This document shows, piece by piece, positions 12,234 to 25,900 of a stretch of 64,000 nt of DNA. Source of the stretch: Siphlonurus alternatus (Eukaryota; Arthropoda; Insecta; Ephemeroptera; Siphlonuridae). The first letter of the stretch is position 1, and each line of letters begins with the position of its first letter. Below the pieces are notes generated by a model. It was not told the DNA's origin. It made no database searches and was given only the letters and a program-made list of their open reading frames with translations. The position numbers and the translations under genes are program-made. The stretch is from the NCBI GenBank assembly GCA_949825025.1, contig OX463780.1:17767480-17831479 (forward strand), in the 5' to 3' direction.

Positions 12234-15200
12234 TTTTTGCAACACTCTTTTTTTATGTCTGGTGCAAGTAAATAAAGGATCAGAAAAACTGTATTTGCTA
12301 TTGTTAACAAATACCACCCAAATTTATTTTAGAATACATTTGCTCTCCATTCAAAGAATTTCAATAGAAAGAAACGTTTGGAAAGTAGAGTCATCACATT
12401 GTGCTTATAAAATTTGTCAATTACAATAAAAATATATTTGTATGATTGTGATACCCTAGAGTCACTAAAAATGGTCGGAGAATTGAACATATTTGAATTT
12501 TTTTTATTTTTTTTTTATTTTTCAAATTCGCTTTTTTTAAATATTTATCTACCTGCACTAAACCTATTAAAAGTTAGCAGTGTCACAAATTAACAATATT
12601 TCTTTCATTAGTTAATATTGCCAACGTACTGAAGTGTAAATGTTTTTAAGAGATACAAAAAATAAGTTACTTCAGTGAATTTGGGGGTACTTTTTTTGGA
12701 TGATTGTGATATTGTGATACCTAAGGTCATCACAAAACATTCGAGATTGGAAAGTAATACAGTGTAACACCAGGTTGCATATTTTCAGCTCTAGAATTTC
12801 ATGTACTTGCGTACCATTAGAAAATATAATAATTGAAAGACACAGAAGCAAATAAACCAATTTAACGTATACTCTGAAATAACATAATTTTTTTTACTAA
12901 TTTTTTACAAAATAAATTACACTTCATAACGTTGCAAATGTTAAGTAACCATTAAAAGACTAATTGATAATTTTTGCAACACTCTGTTTTTATGTCTGTT
13001 TCAGGTAAATAAAGGATCAGAAAACTGTATTTGCTATTGTTAACAAATACCACCTGAATTTATTTTAGAATACATTTGCTCTCCATTCAAAGAATTTCAA
13101 TAGAAAGAAACGTTTGGAAAGTAGTGTCATCACATGTCATCACATTGAGCTTATAAAATTAGTCAATTATAATAAAAATATATTTGTATGATTGTGATAC
13201 CCTAGAGTCACTAAAAATGGTCGTAGAATTGAACATATTTGAACTTTTTTTTATTGTTTTTTATTCTTCAAATTCGCTTTTTTAAACATTTATCTACCTG
13301 CACTAAACATATTAAAAGTTAGCAATGTCACAAATTAACATTACTTCTTTCATTAGTTAACATTGCCAACGTACTGAAGTGTAAATGTTTTTATGAGATA
13401 CAAAAAATAAGTTACTTCAGTGAATTTGGGGGTACTTTGTTTGTATGATTGTGATACCTAAGGTCATCACAAAACATTCAAGATTGGAACGTAATACAGT
13501 GTAACACCAGGTTGCATATTTTCAGCTCTAGAATTTTATGTACTTGCGTACCATTAGAAAATATAATAATTGAAAGACACAGAAGCAAATAAACCAATTT
13601 AACGTATACTCTGAAATAACATAACTTTTTTTACTAATTTTTTACAAAATAAATTACACTTCATAACGTTGCAAATGTTAAGTAACCATTAAAAGAATAA
13701 TTGATCTTTTTTGCAACACTATTTTTTTATGTCAGGTGCAGGTAAATAAAGGATCAGAAAACTGTATTTGCTATTGTTAACAAATACCACCTGAATTGAT
13801 TTTAGAATACATTTGTTCTCCATTCAAAGAATTTCAATAGAAAGAAACGTTTGGAAAGTAGTGTCATCACATGTCATCACATTGAGCTTATAAAATTAGT
13901 CAATTATAATAAAAATATATTTGTATGATTGTGATACCCTAGAGTCACTAAAAATGGTCGTAGAATTGAACATATTTGAACTTTTTTTTATTGTTTTTTA
14001 TTCTTCAAATTCGCTTTTTTAAACATTTATCTACCTGCACTAAACATATTAAAAGTTAGCAATGTCACAAATTAACATTACTTCTTTCATTAGTTAACAT
14101 AGTTAACATTGCCAACGTACTGAAGTGTAAATGTTTTTAAGAGATACAAAAAATAAGTTACTTCAGTGAATTTGGGGGTACTTTGTTTGTATGATTGTGA
14201 TACCTAAGGTCATCACAAAACATTCAAGATTGGAACGTAATACAGTGTAACACCAGGTTGCATATTTTCAGCTCTAGAATTTTATGTACTTGCGTACCAT
14301 TAGAAAATATAATAATTGAAAGACACAGAAGCAAATAAACCAATTTAACGTATACTCTGAAATAACATAACTTTTTTTACTAATTTTTTACAAAATAAAT
14401 TACACTTCATAACGTTGCAAATGTTAAGTAACCATTAAAAGAATAATTGATCTTTTTTGCAACACTATTTTTTTATGTCAGGTGCAGGTAAATAAAGGAT
14501 CAGAAAACTGTATTTGCTATTGTTAACAAATACCACCTGAATTGATTTTAGAATACATTTGTTCTCCATTCAAAGAATTTCAATAGAAAGAAACGTTTGG
14601 AAAGTAGTGTCATCACATGTCATCACATTGAGCTTATAAAATTAGTCAATTATAATAAAAATATATTTGTATGATTGTGATACCCTAGAGTCACTAAAAA
14701 TGGTCGTAGAATTGAACATATTTGAACTTTTTTTTATTGTTTTTTATTCTTCAAATTCGCTTTTTTAAACTTTTATCTACCTGCACTAAACATATTAAAA
14801 GTTAGCAATGTCACAAATTAACATTACTTCTTTCATTAGTTAACATTGCCAACGTACTGAAGTGTAAATGTTTTTAAGAGATACAAAAAATAAGTTACTT
14901 CAGTGAATTTGGGGGTACTTTGTTTGTATGATTGTGATACCTAAGGTCATCACAAAACATTCAAGATTGGAACGTAATACAGTGTAACACCAGGTTGCAT
15001 ATTTTCAGCTCTAGAATTTTATGTACTTGCGTACCATTAGAAAATATAATAATTGAAAGACACAGAAGCAAATAAACCAATTTAACGTATACTCTGAAAT
15101 AACATAATTTTTTTTACTAATTTTTTACAAAATAAATTACACTTCATAACGTTGCAAATGTTAAGTAACCATTAAAAGAATAATTGATCTTTTTTGCAAC

Positions 15201-16781
15201 ACTATTTTTTTATGTCAGGTGCAGGTAAATAAAGGATCAGAAAAACTGTATTTGCTATTGTTAACAAATACCACCTGAATTTATTTTAGAATACATTTGT
15301 TCTCCATTCAAGGAATTTCAATAGAAAGAAACGTTTGGAAAGTAGTGTCATCACATGTCATCACATTGAGCTTATAAAACTAGTCAATTATAATAAAAAT
15401 ATATTTGTATGATTGTGATACCCTAGAGTCACTAAAAATGGTCGTAGAATTGAACATATTTGAATTTTTTTTAATGGTTTTTATTCTTCAAATTCGCTTT
15501 TTTAAACATTTATCTACCTGCACTAAACATATTAAAAGTTAGCAATGTCACAAATTAACATTACTTCTTTCATTAGTTAACATTGCCAACGTACTGAAGT
15601 GTAAATGTTTTTAAGAGATACAAAAAATAAGTTACTTCAGTGAATTTGGGGGTACTTTGTTTGTATGATTGTGATACCTAAGGTCATCACAAAACATTCA
15701 AGATTGGAACGTAGTACAGTGTAACACCAGGTTGCATATTTTCAGCTCTAGAATTTTATGTACTTGCGTACCATTAGAAAATATAATAATTGAAAGACAC
15801 AGAAGCAAATAAACCAATTTAACGTATACTCTGAAATAACATAATTTTTTTTACTAATTTTTTACAAAATAAATTACACTTCATAACGTTGCAAATGTTA
15901 AGTAACCATTAAAAGAATAATTCCTACTGGAAATAATCCTTCAATTTTTTTTAAAAGACATGTCTTTCAAAATTTGGAATGACGCGTCTTTCAAAAACCT
16001 TGGGCCATTTATCCATGGACGCGTCCTTCCAATTTTTGAAAGACTATTTTGAAGGACCAAACCCTTTAAATTTGGAAGGACAATTTTGAATGGCAATTTT
16101 GAAGGGGAAAAATAATAATAATAAATATGTACTTGAGAAATATTTATTATGAATCTGACAATATGTTTAATTATTTATAGAATTATAACAATGTGTAAAT
16201 ATTTTATAGTACACAAAAATTCAATTGTTTTTTGGCACATATCTAGCATATTATAAGTAAATTAAAAATATTTGAATAGTTATAAATTATTGTATTTTTG
16301 ATGACACACAAAATTATTGTTATTTATGTAATGAGTATTAATTAATTATCAAATAAATTTAAATTTAAACATAAATGAGTAGCTAGGCCAAAGTACTGTT
16401 TGTCGCACATCATAAAGGTTTAATAATCTTAAAAATTGAGTGACTTTTAAAAACAATTAACTTGGTGTGTTATCAAATATGTTCATAAGAATTTTGATTA
16501 ATAAAATATGGACTCAGCCTTTCAGCCACATTATACGCCAAACTACAAATTCTTCTTCTTCATCTTCTTTTTTTTTTTTTTTTGCTTTGACTTCTGTTCC
16601 AATCTTTTCCGTCAGAACGTCGGACACGAACCTCTTCCTTGTCTTTAATTTGGCATAGTCTGCAGATTTTCCTTTCTCCACAATAAGTTTTCTCACAAAA
16701 CCTGAAGAAAATAGAAAGTATTAGGAAAACCTTTTGATAATTTGTATCATGGAATTGGATACGAAACAAAAGTTTATTTAC

Positions 16782-18045
16782 AATAGAAGGTTCAGTAGCC
16801 AGTTCAATAGACCCTGATGACGAGCTGGTTTCATTGAACTGGCTACTGAACCTTCTATTAAAATTCATAACATAAATAAAAAAATCATCATAGAGGGTTC
16901 AGTAGCCAGTTCAATAGACCCTGACGAGGAGCTGTTTCCATCGAACTGGCTACTGAACCTTCTATGACAATTTTTATCAAGGATGACAAAGAATGTTACA
17001 CAATAGAAGGTTTACTAGCCAGTTCGATGGAACCAGCTCCTCGTCAGGGTCTATTGAACTGGCTACTGAGCCCTCTATGGTGACTTTTTTTTTATTTATG
17101 TTATGAATTGCAATAGAAGGTTCAGTAGCCAGTTCGATTAAACCTGATGAAGAGCTGTTTCCATTGAACTGAATATTGAAGCTTCTATGACCATTTTTAT
17201 CAAGGATGGTGAAGAATGTTACACAATAAAATATTCAGTAGCCAGTTCGATGGAACCAGCTCCTCGTCAGGGTCTATTAAACTGGCTACTGAGCCCTCTA
17301 TGGTGACTTTTTTTTTATTTATGATATGGATTGCAATAGAAGGTTTAGTAGCCAGTCCAATGGAACCAGCTCCTCGTCAAGGTCCATTGATCTGGCTACT
17401 GAACCCTCTATGATGATTTTTTTTAAGTTTAGTTATGAATTGTAAGAGAAGCTTCCGTAGCCAGTTCGATTGAACCAGCTCCTCGTCAGAGTCTATTGAG
17501 CTGGCTACTGAACCCTCTTTGATGATTTATTTTATTATTTAATTTATGAATAAAATAGAAGGTTCCGTAGCCAGTTCAAAGAAACCAGCTCCTCGTCAGG
17601 GTCTATTGAACTGGCTACTGAACCCTCTATGATGATTTTTTTTAATTAAAGTTATGAATTGTATGAGAAGGTTCAGTAGCCATTTCGATGGAACCAGCTC
17701 CTCGTCAGGGTCTATTGAACTGGCTACTGAGCCCTCTATGATGACTTTTTTTTGTTTATGTTATGGATTGCAATAGAAGGTTCAGTAGCCAGTTCAATGG
17801 AACCAGCTCCTCGTCAGGGTCTATTGAACTGGCTACTGAGCCCACTATGGTGACTTTTTTTTATTATTTAATTTATGAATTGTAAGAGAAGGTTCCGTAG
17901 CCAGTTCGAAGAAACCAGCTCCTTGTCAGGGTCCATTGAACTGGCTACTAAACCCTCTATGATGATTTTTTTTTTAATTTAAGTTATGAATTGTAAGAGA
18001 AGGTTCCGTAACCAGTCCGATAGAACCAGCTCGTCGTTAAGAGTT
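16782..18045. repeat. Tandem array of about 12 hairpin units
   Basis: Each ~105-113-bp unit contains facing arms of the type AAGGTTCAGTAGCCAGTTC and GAACTGGCTACTGAACC around a GC-richer loop (CAGCTCCTCGTCAGGGTC). A T-rich spacer separates the units. The first unit has a perfect 27-bp arm pair (16782-16808 with 16833-16859). Units differ by compensating and single changes; the last is truncated near 18045. Confidence 0.92.
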
Positions 18046-18959
18046 CAGATATGGGTGTTATCATAATTATATAATACACTCAAAAATGAAAGATGACAGA
18101 CAAACACATTCATCACCAAAGTATATACTTACCAACACAGAAGTTCTCTTTTCTGGCGTCAGCTGCATTTTTGCTGACTGGTTGGGGTGTACATTACTTC
18201 GACGCCCAGGCACGCTCCTCCTGCACAAAACATCCCGACCTCAGGCACAGTGGGCGGTGACCTTCAACATTATTAAGGATTATTGTCACCATGGTAATTA
18301 TTTCTTGATGGTAAAAAAATATAAAATTTAAAACAGAACAAAGAAAACAAAATGACTGTTCTTGCACTTTCTAAAGTAGGAAAAGTAATAATTCAGTTCA
18401 GTTGTTGAGATAATAATTTTTTTAGTTGAAAAATATGCTGATTTGACTAATGGCCGCCAGATTTCCAATGATAATCGCACTATTTATAACTCTAATATCT
18501 CAAAAACTAGACCAACTTTTGCTTCCATTTTTTTCGCTGAATATTTATGTTATAATGTAAGGAAGGTTTACTAAAATTTTCAGAGTGATTCACCATCTCC
18601 TCAGACTAGAGACAATAACCCTTAAAATAAAAAATCATCTGCATACAAACGAAATTTTACCAAGTTTCTTGCAAGCAAAAAATTGTAGCCAGCCCTCGAA
18701 TCAAGTATTATTTTTTTTTTATTCACAACTTTTTGTGCTAAAATTATGTAAAAAATAAATTGGTTGATACTTCACAAATAGCTTATTTAGCAAATTTGCT
18801 TGGACCTCAATATGAATACCTTTGTCTTTTCTTTCCTGTCACTGTATAGAAATGGGGAGAAAAATGGTGACGCTAAAGCTGGGATGTACTGTAGTTAGAT
18901 TTTAAACAACTGATGTTTTATCCCATGGTATTTATTTATTTTGCTGCAATATACACTAT

Positions 18960-19826
18960 TTTAGGGGTAGGTCTCCACCCTCAGCGGTGCGTCGGGGAAA
19001 AATTCTAAAACTATATCCGAGTTTAGGAGGGTCCATTACCCCTTGAAAATTAATTTCATAATTTTAGCACAATTTTTAAGGAAAATGGATTTAAGGGGTA
19101 GGTCTCCACCCTCAGGGGTGCGTCGGGGAAAAAATCTAAAATTATTTTCGAGTTCAGGAGGGTCAATTACCCCTTGTTAAATATTTTGGTAATTTTAGCA
19201 CAATTTTTAAGGAAAATAGATTTTAGGGGTAGGTCTTCACCCTCAGGGGTGCGTCGGGGAAAAAATCTAAAATTATTTTCGTGTTCAAGAAAGTCGATTA
19301 CCCCTTGAAAATTAATTTGGTAATTTTAGCACAATTTTTAAGGAAAATAGATTTTAGGGGTAGGTCTCCACCCTCAGGGGTGCGTAGGGGAAAAAATCTA
19401 AAATTATTTCCGAGTTTAGGAGGGTCCATTACCTTTTGAAAATTAATTTCATAATTTTAGCACAATTTTTAAGGAAAATGGATTTTAGGGGTAGGTCTGC
19501 ACCCTCAGGGGTGCGTCGGGGAAAAAATCTAAAATTTTTTTCGAGTTCAGGAGGGTCAATTACACGTTGTAAATTAATTTGGTAATTTTAGCACAATTTT
19601 TAAGGAAAATAGATTTTAGGGGTAGGTCTTCACCCTCAGGGGTGCGTCGGGGAAAAAATCTAAAATTATTTTCGTGTTCAAGAAAGTCGATTACCCCTTG
19701 AAAATTAATTTGGTAATTTTAGCACAATTTTTAAGGAACATGGATTTTAGGGGTAGGTCTCCACCCTCAGGGGTGCGTCGGGGAAAAAAAAAAAAATTAT
19801 ATTTGAGTTCAGGAGGGTCGATTACC
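18960..19826. repeat. 131-bp tandem repeat, 7 units
   Basis: The core GGGGTAGGTCTCCACCCTC starts at 18964, 19095, 19226, 19357, 19488, 19619 and 19750, an exact 131-bp spacing. Units alternate between two subtypes (TCGAGTTCAGGAGGGTC and TCGTGTTCAAGAAAGTC), hinting at a higher-order repeat. No coding role seen. Confidence 0.95.
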
Positions 19827-20088
19827 CCATGCTTGAATCTTTTTCCGCAAAATTCAAATGATTTCAAAAAAAGTTGTATTTAACATTGAATTTCCATTAG
19901 GCGAAAATAATTTTTTTAAAAACCACCGCTGAAAGGGGTGTTGTTGGTGTTCAATAAAAATTTTAACACCCTGAACTAATTTTTACAACCCTCAGCTACA
20001 AGTGTACCAAATTTGAAGTTTGTACGAAAATTTTTGCAACACCAAATTTACGAAAAAATTTGGCACGCGAATTGTGGTTCACTGTGCA

Positions 20089-20124
20089 TCTGGGCCAGGC
20101 ATGTATGCACATGCCTGGCCCAGA
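20089..20124. other. Perfect 16-bp-arm hairpin in the 5.3-kb element
   Basis: TCTGGGCCAGGCATGT (20089-20104) faces its inverse at 20109-20124, loop ATGC. It is GC-rich within AT-rich filler. Confidence 0.9.
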
Positions 20125-22789
20125 AACAGATAGGCGACAGGCCTCTTCATTAATTCTGCCCAGTGTATGCATATGATATGCATACCTATGCCATGAGCAA
20201 GTTAATGAATAACTATGTGAAGCACCTCATACACAAGTGTATACATAATTATACTATATTCAGTACTGTATGCATTTTGCAAACAAGATATTCATACTTT
20301 AACATAATACAGTATGCATATGCATACCATAGATTATTAATTTGGATAAGCACATTATGCGTTTGTATTATACTAAAAAAAATAAAAGTATAAACATTTT
20401 ATGCAAGCAGTACTGTACTGTAAATACAATTATGCACATCAGAAATTCATATAAACTTCCAAGATACAAAACATGGATTTGTAGAGTCGTTTTTTTTTAC
20501 CTTTTTTCTTCGGATAAACCAATCTCTTCTTTAAAGAGTTCAGGCGGTCACTTCATATTATATGTGAAGTGTCTCTTGAGGTCTTCTTCTTGTTTATTAG
20601 AATATAAATTTTTAATCTCTGTTATTATAAACGTTACAAATTACAAAAACCAGTAACACGAGACAAGGGACTATCAACATGGTATTTAACATAAGCATTT
20701 TCTGGTTTTTGCTGAGAAATTTCAGCATATACTTTGAGAAATATAAAAACTCAAGTTATTTATCTTACATTAAATACTAAAAACACAAGCTTCAAAATGA
20801 AACTAAACCGAAAAAATAAAAGAATTTAGGAAACTTATGCCAAAAAACGTTGATCGTTGTTTTTCATTCCTATGAATACAGTGTTGCACGTTCTACTGTT
20901 CTGGATCTTTGTTTCAGGAAATAAAACGCTGTGATTAATTTTAAAAATTAAAATTCTAACTTATCAATTATTTTATTAATTCTCCAGTCTCTATTAAATA
21001 TTAATTCGACTTATAGAGCAAAATTACAGAACTGAATTTGCTGCAACATTCGGCAACATTGCATTGAGTCATTAAAAAATCTTTCAAAATCACAATATCA
21101 TTCAAAACACCCTTCAAATATTTTAATGTCTTTCAAGTCTCTTAAAACACCGTTCAAAACCTCATAAAAGTCGTTCAAAATCTTTAAAATTTTGAATGAC
21201 TTTCTGAAGGGTAAATTGATTATTTCCAGTAGGGAATTGATCTTTTTTGCAACACTATTTTTTTATGTCAGGTGCAGGTAAATAAAGGATCAGAAAACTG
21301 TATTTGCTATTGTTAACAAATACCACCTGAATTGATTTTAGAATACATTTGTTCTCCATTCAAAGAATTTCAATAGAAAGAAACGTTTGGAAAGTAGTGT
21401 CATCACATGTCATCACATTGAGCTTATAAAATTAGTCAATTATAATAAAAATATATTTGTATGATTGTGATACCCTAGAGTCACTAAAAATGGTCGTAGA
21501 ATTGAACATATTTGAATTTTTTTTATTGTTTTTTATTCTTCAAATTCGCTTTTTTAAACATTTATCTACCTGCACTAAACATATTAAAAGTTAGCAATGT
21601 CACAAATTAACATTATTTCTTTCATTAGTTAACATTGCCAACGTACTGAAGTGTAAATGTTTTTAAGAGATACAAAAAATAAGTTACATCAGTGAATTTG
21701 GGGGTACTTTGTTTGTATGATTGTGATACCTAAGGTCATCACAAAACATTCAAGATTGGAACGTAATTCAGTGTAACACCAGGTTACATATTTTCAGCTC
21801 TAGAATTTTATGTACTTGCGTACCATTAGAAAATATAATAATTGAAAGACACAGAAGCAAATAAACCAATTTAACGTATACTCTGAAATAACATATTTTT
21901 TTTACTAATTTTTTACAAAATAAATTACACTTCATAACGTTGCAAATGTTAAGTAACCATTAAAAGAATAATTGATAATTTTTGCAACACTCTGTTTTTA
22001 TGTCTGGTGCAGGTAAATAAAGGATCAGAAAAACTGTATTTGCTATTGTTAACAAATACCACCTGAATTTATTTTAGAATACATTTGTTCTCCATTCAAG
22101 GAATTTCAATAGAAAGAAACGTTTGGAAAGTAGTGTCATCACATGTCATCACATTGAGCTTATAAAACTAGTCAATTATAATAAAAATATATTTGTATGA
22201 TTGTGATACCCTAGAGTCACTAAAAATGGTCGGAGAATTGAACATATTTGAATTTTTTTTATTTTTCAAATTAGCTTTTTTTAAAAATTTATCTACCTGC
22301 ACTAAACATATTAAAAGTAAGCAGTGTCACAAATTAACATTATTTCTTTCATTAGTTAATATTGCCAACGTACTGAAGTGTAAATGTTTTTAAGAGATAC
22401 AAAAAATAAGTTACTTCAGTGACGTTGGGGGTACTTTTTTTGGATGATTGTGATACCTAAGGTCATCACAAAACATTCGAGATTGGAACGTAATACAGTG
22501 TAACACCAGGTTGCATATTTTCAGCTCTAGAATTTCATGTACCTGCGTACCATTAGAAAATATAATAACTGAAAGACACAGAAGCAAATAAACCAATTTA
22601 ACGTATACTCTGAAATAACATAATTTTTTTTTCTAATTTTTTACAAAATAAATTACACTTCATAACGCTGCAAATGTTAAGTAACCATTAAAAGAATAAA
22701 TGCTAATTTTTGCAACACTATTTTTTTATGTCTGGTGCAGGTAAATAAAGGATCAGAAAACTGTATTTGCTATTGTTAACAAATTCCAC

Positions 22790-22930
22790 CTGATTTTGGT
22801 ATTTGAAATGCACTGGATATTAAAAACGAGAGGTGTAACAAATCTTAATTTTTGTTTTTAATTATTAATTTACATTAGCAAAGTAATAAAGTGAAAATAT
22901 TCGTTGGAAAAAAATAGCGAAACAAAGAAG
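22790..22930. other. Centre of the inverted satellite arrays
   Basis: About 140 bp of sequence where the forward array breaks off (after a TACCACCTGA-type block) and before the reversed array begins. It is AT-rich with no ORF. It is the natural loop of the 22-kb foldback, and any coding core once present has been lost. Confidence 0.6.
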
Positions 22931-25900
22931 TTATTTCAGTGTTTAAGTTAAGTGGGTGGACTTGCATCTATATTTTTCAAATAAAATATTTTCTAGAGGT
23001 ACATGGAATGCTAGAGCTGGAAATATGCAACCTGGTGTTACACTGTATTACGTTCCAGTCTCGATTGTTTTGTGATGACCCTAAGGTAGAACAATCATAC
23101 AAAAAAAAAGTATCCCCGAATTCACAAATACACTGAAATAACTTATTTTTTGTATCTCTTAAAAATCATTTACACATTAGTACTTTGGCAATGTTAACTA
23201 ATGAAAGAAATAATGTTAATTTGGGACATTGCTAATTTGTAATATCCTTGGTGCAGGTAGATAAACGTTAAAAAAAAGCGAAATTAAAAAATAAAAAATA
23301 ATAAAAACAATTTAATTTAGTTCAACTCTACGACCTCTTATGGTGACTCTAGGGTATCACAATCATACAAATATATTTTTATTATAATTGACTAATTTTA
23401 TAAGCTCAATGTGATGACATGTGATGACACTACTTTCCAAACGTTTCTTTCTATTGAAATTCTTTGAATGGAGAACAAATGTTTTCTAAAATAAATTCAG
23501 GTGGTATTTGTTAACAATAGCAAATACAGTTTTTCTGATCCTTTATTTACCTGCACCAGACATAAAAACAGAGTGTTGCAAAAATTATCAATTATTCTTT
23601 TAATGGTTACATAACATTTGCAACGTTATGAAGTGTAATTTATTTTGTAAAAAATTAGTAAAAAAAAAATATGTTATTTCAGAGTATACGTTAAATTGGT
23701 ATATTTGCTTCTGTGTCTTTCAATTATTATATTTTCTAATGGTACGCAAGTACATGAAATTCTAGAGCTGAAAATATGCAACCTGGTGTTACACTGTATT
23801 ATGTTCCAATCTTGAATGTTTTGTGATGACCTTAGGTATCACAATCATCCAAAAAAAGTACCCCCAAATTCACTGAAGTAACTTATTTTTTGTATCTCTT
23901 AAAAACATTTACACTTCAGTACGTTGGCAATGTTAACTAATGAAAGAAATAATGTTAATTTGTGACACTGCTAACTTTTAATATGTTTAGTGCTGGTAGA
24001 TAAATTTTTGAAAAAAGCGAATTTGAAAAATAAAAAACAATAAAAAAAATTCAAATAGGTTCAATTCTCCGAACATTTTTAGTGACTCTAGGGTATCACA
24101 ATCATACAAATATATTTTCATTATAATTGACTAAATTTATTAGCTCAATGTGATGACATGTGATGACACTACTTTCCAAACGTTTCTTTCTATTGAAATT
24201 CTTTGAATGGAGAACAAATGTATTCTAAAATAAATTCAGGTGGTATTTGTTAACAATAGCAAATACAGTTTTCTGATCCTTTATTTACCTGCACCAGACA
24301 TAAAAAAAGAGTGTTGCAAAAATTAGCATTTATTCTTTTAATGGTTACTTAACATTTGCAGCGTTATGAAGTGTAATTTATTTTGTAAAAAATTAGTAAA
24401 AAAATTATATTACTTCAGAGTATACGTTAAATTGGTTTATTTGCTTCTGTGTCTTTCAATTATTATATTTTCTAATGGTACGCAAGTACATAAAATTCTA
24501 GAGCTGAAAATATGCAACCTGGTGTTACACTGTATTACGTTCCAATCTCGAATGTTTTGTGATGACCTTAGGTATCACAATCATCCAAAAAAAGTACCCC
24601 CAAATTCACTGAAGTAACTTATTTTTTGTATCTCTTAAAAACATTTACACTTCAGTACGTTGGCAATGTTAACTAATAAAAGAAATATTGTTAATTTGTG
24701 ACACTGCTAACTTTTAATATGTTTAGTACAGGTAGATAAATTTTTAAAAAAAGCGAATTTGAAAAATAAAAAACAATAAAAAAAATTCAAATATGTTCAA
24801 TTCTCCGAACATTTTTAGTGACTCTAGGGTATCACAATCATACAAATATATTTTTATTATAATTGACTAATTTTATAAGCTCAATGTGATGACATGTGAT
24901 GACACTACTTTCCAAACGTTTCTTTCTATTGATATTCTTTGAATGGAGAACAAATGTATTCTAAAATAAATTCAGGTGGTATTTGTTAACAATAGCAAAT
25001 ACAGTTTTTCTGATCCTTTATTTACCTGCACCAGACATAAAAACAGAGTGTTGCAAAAATTATCAATTATTCTTTTAATGGTTACTTAACATTTGCAACT
25101 TTATGTATGAAGTGTAATTTATTTTGTAAAAAATTAGTAAAAAAAATTATGTTATTTCAGAGTATACGTTAAATTGGTTTATCTGCTTCTGTGTCTTTCA
25201 ATTATTATATTTTCTAATGGTACGCAAGTACATGAAATTCTAGAGCTGAAAATATGCAACCTGGTGTTACACTGTATTACGTTCCAATCTCGAATATTTT
25301 GTGATGACCTTAGGTATCACAAACATCCAAAAAAAGTACCCCCAAATTCACTGAAGTAACTTATTTTTTGTATCTCTTAAAAACATTTACACTTCAGTAC
25401 GTTGGCAATGTTAACTAATGAAAGAAATTATGTTAATTTGTGACACTGCTAACTTTTAATATGTTTAGTGCAGGTAGATAAATTTTTAAAAAAAGCGAAT
25501 TTGAAAAAAAAAAGAAAAATAAAAAAAATTCAAATATGTTCAATTCTCCGAACATTTTTAGTGACTCTAGGGTATCACAATCATACAAATATATTTTTAT
25601 TATAATTGACTAATTTTATAAGCTCAATGTGATGACTCTACTTTCCAAACGTTTCTTTCTATTGATATTCTTTGAATGGAGAACAAATGTATTCTAAAAT
25701 AAATTCAGGTGGTATTTGTTAACAATAGCAAATACAGTTTTCTGATCCTTTATTTACCTGCACCAGACATAAAAACAGAGTGTTGCAAAAATTATCAATT
25801 AGTCTTTTAATGGTTACTTAACATTTGCAACGTTATGAAGTGTAATTTATTTTGTAAAAAATTAGTAAAAAAAATTATGTTATTTCAGAGTATACGTTAA

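Larger units (their letters stand above)
15923..21234. mobile_element. 5.3-kb DNA element nested in the satellite
   Basis: Ends are CCTACTGGAAATAATC and its inverse GATTATTTCCAGTAGG, flanked by AATT on both sides (15919-15922 and 21235-21238). Joining the flanks restores a satellite unit exactly. Both subterminal regions are packed with short TCTTTCAAAA/TTTTGAATGAC-type motifs. The inside holds a tandem hairpin array (16782-18045), a 131-bp tandem repeat (18960-19826) and AT-rich filler. No transposase was recognised, so it is probably non-autonomous. A 4-bp AATT duplication does not by itself identify a superfamily. Confidence 0.88.
8640..22790 (+). repeat. ~735-bp tandem satellite array, forward arm (about 12 units)
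   Basis: A marker ending in GGGTACTTTTTTTGTATGA recurs near 8711, 9441, 10166, 10901, 11630, 12685, 13429, 14172, 14915, 15650, 21706 and 22427. Spacing is 721-744 bp except where insertions lie. Units are near identical; a tandem duplication of GTCATCACAT marks a subfamily at 13.1-22.2 kb. A ~61-codon ORF recurs on the minus strand of most units but is only a by-product of unit similarity. Confidence 0.95.
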
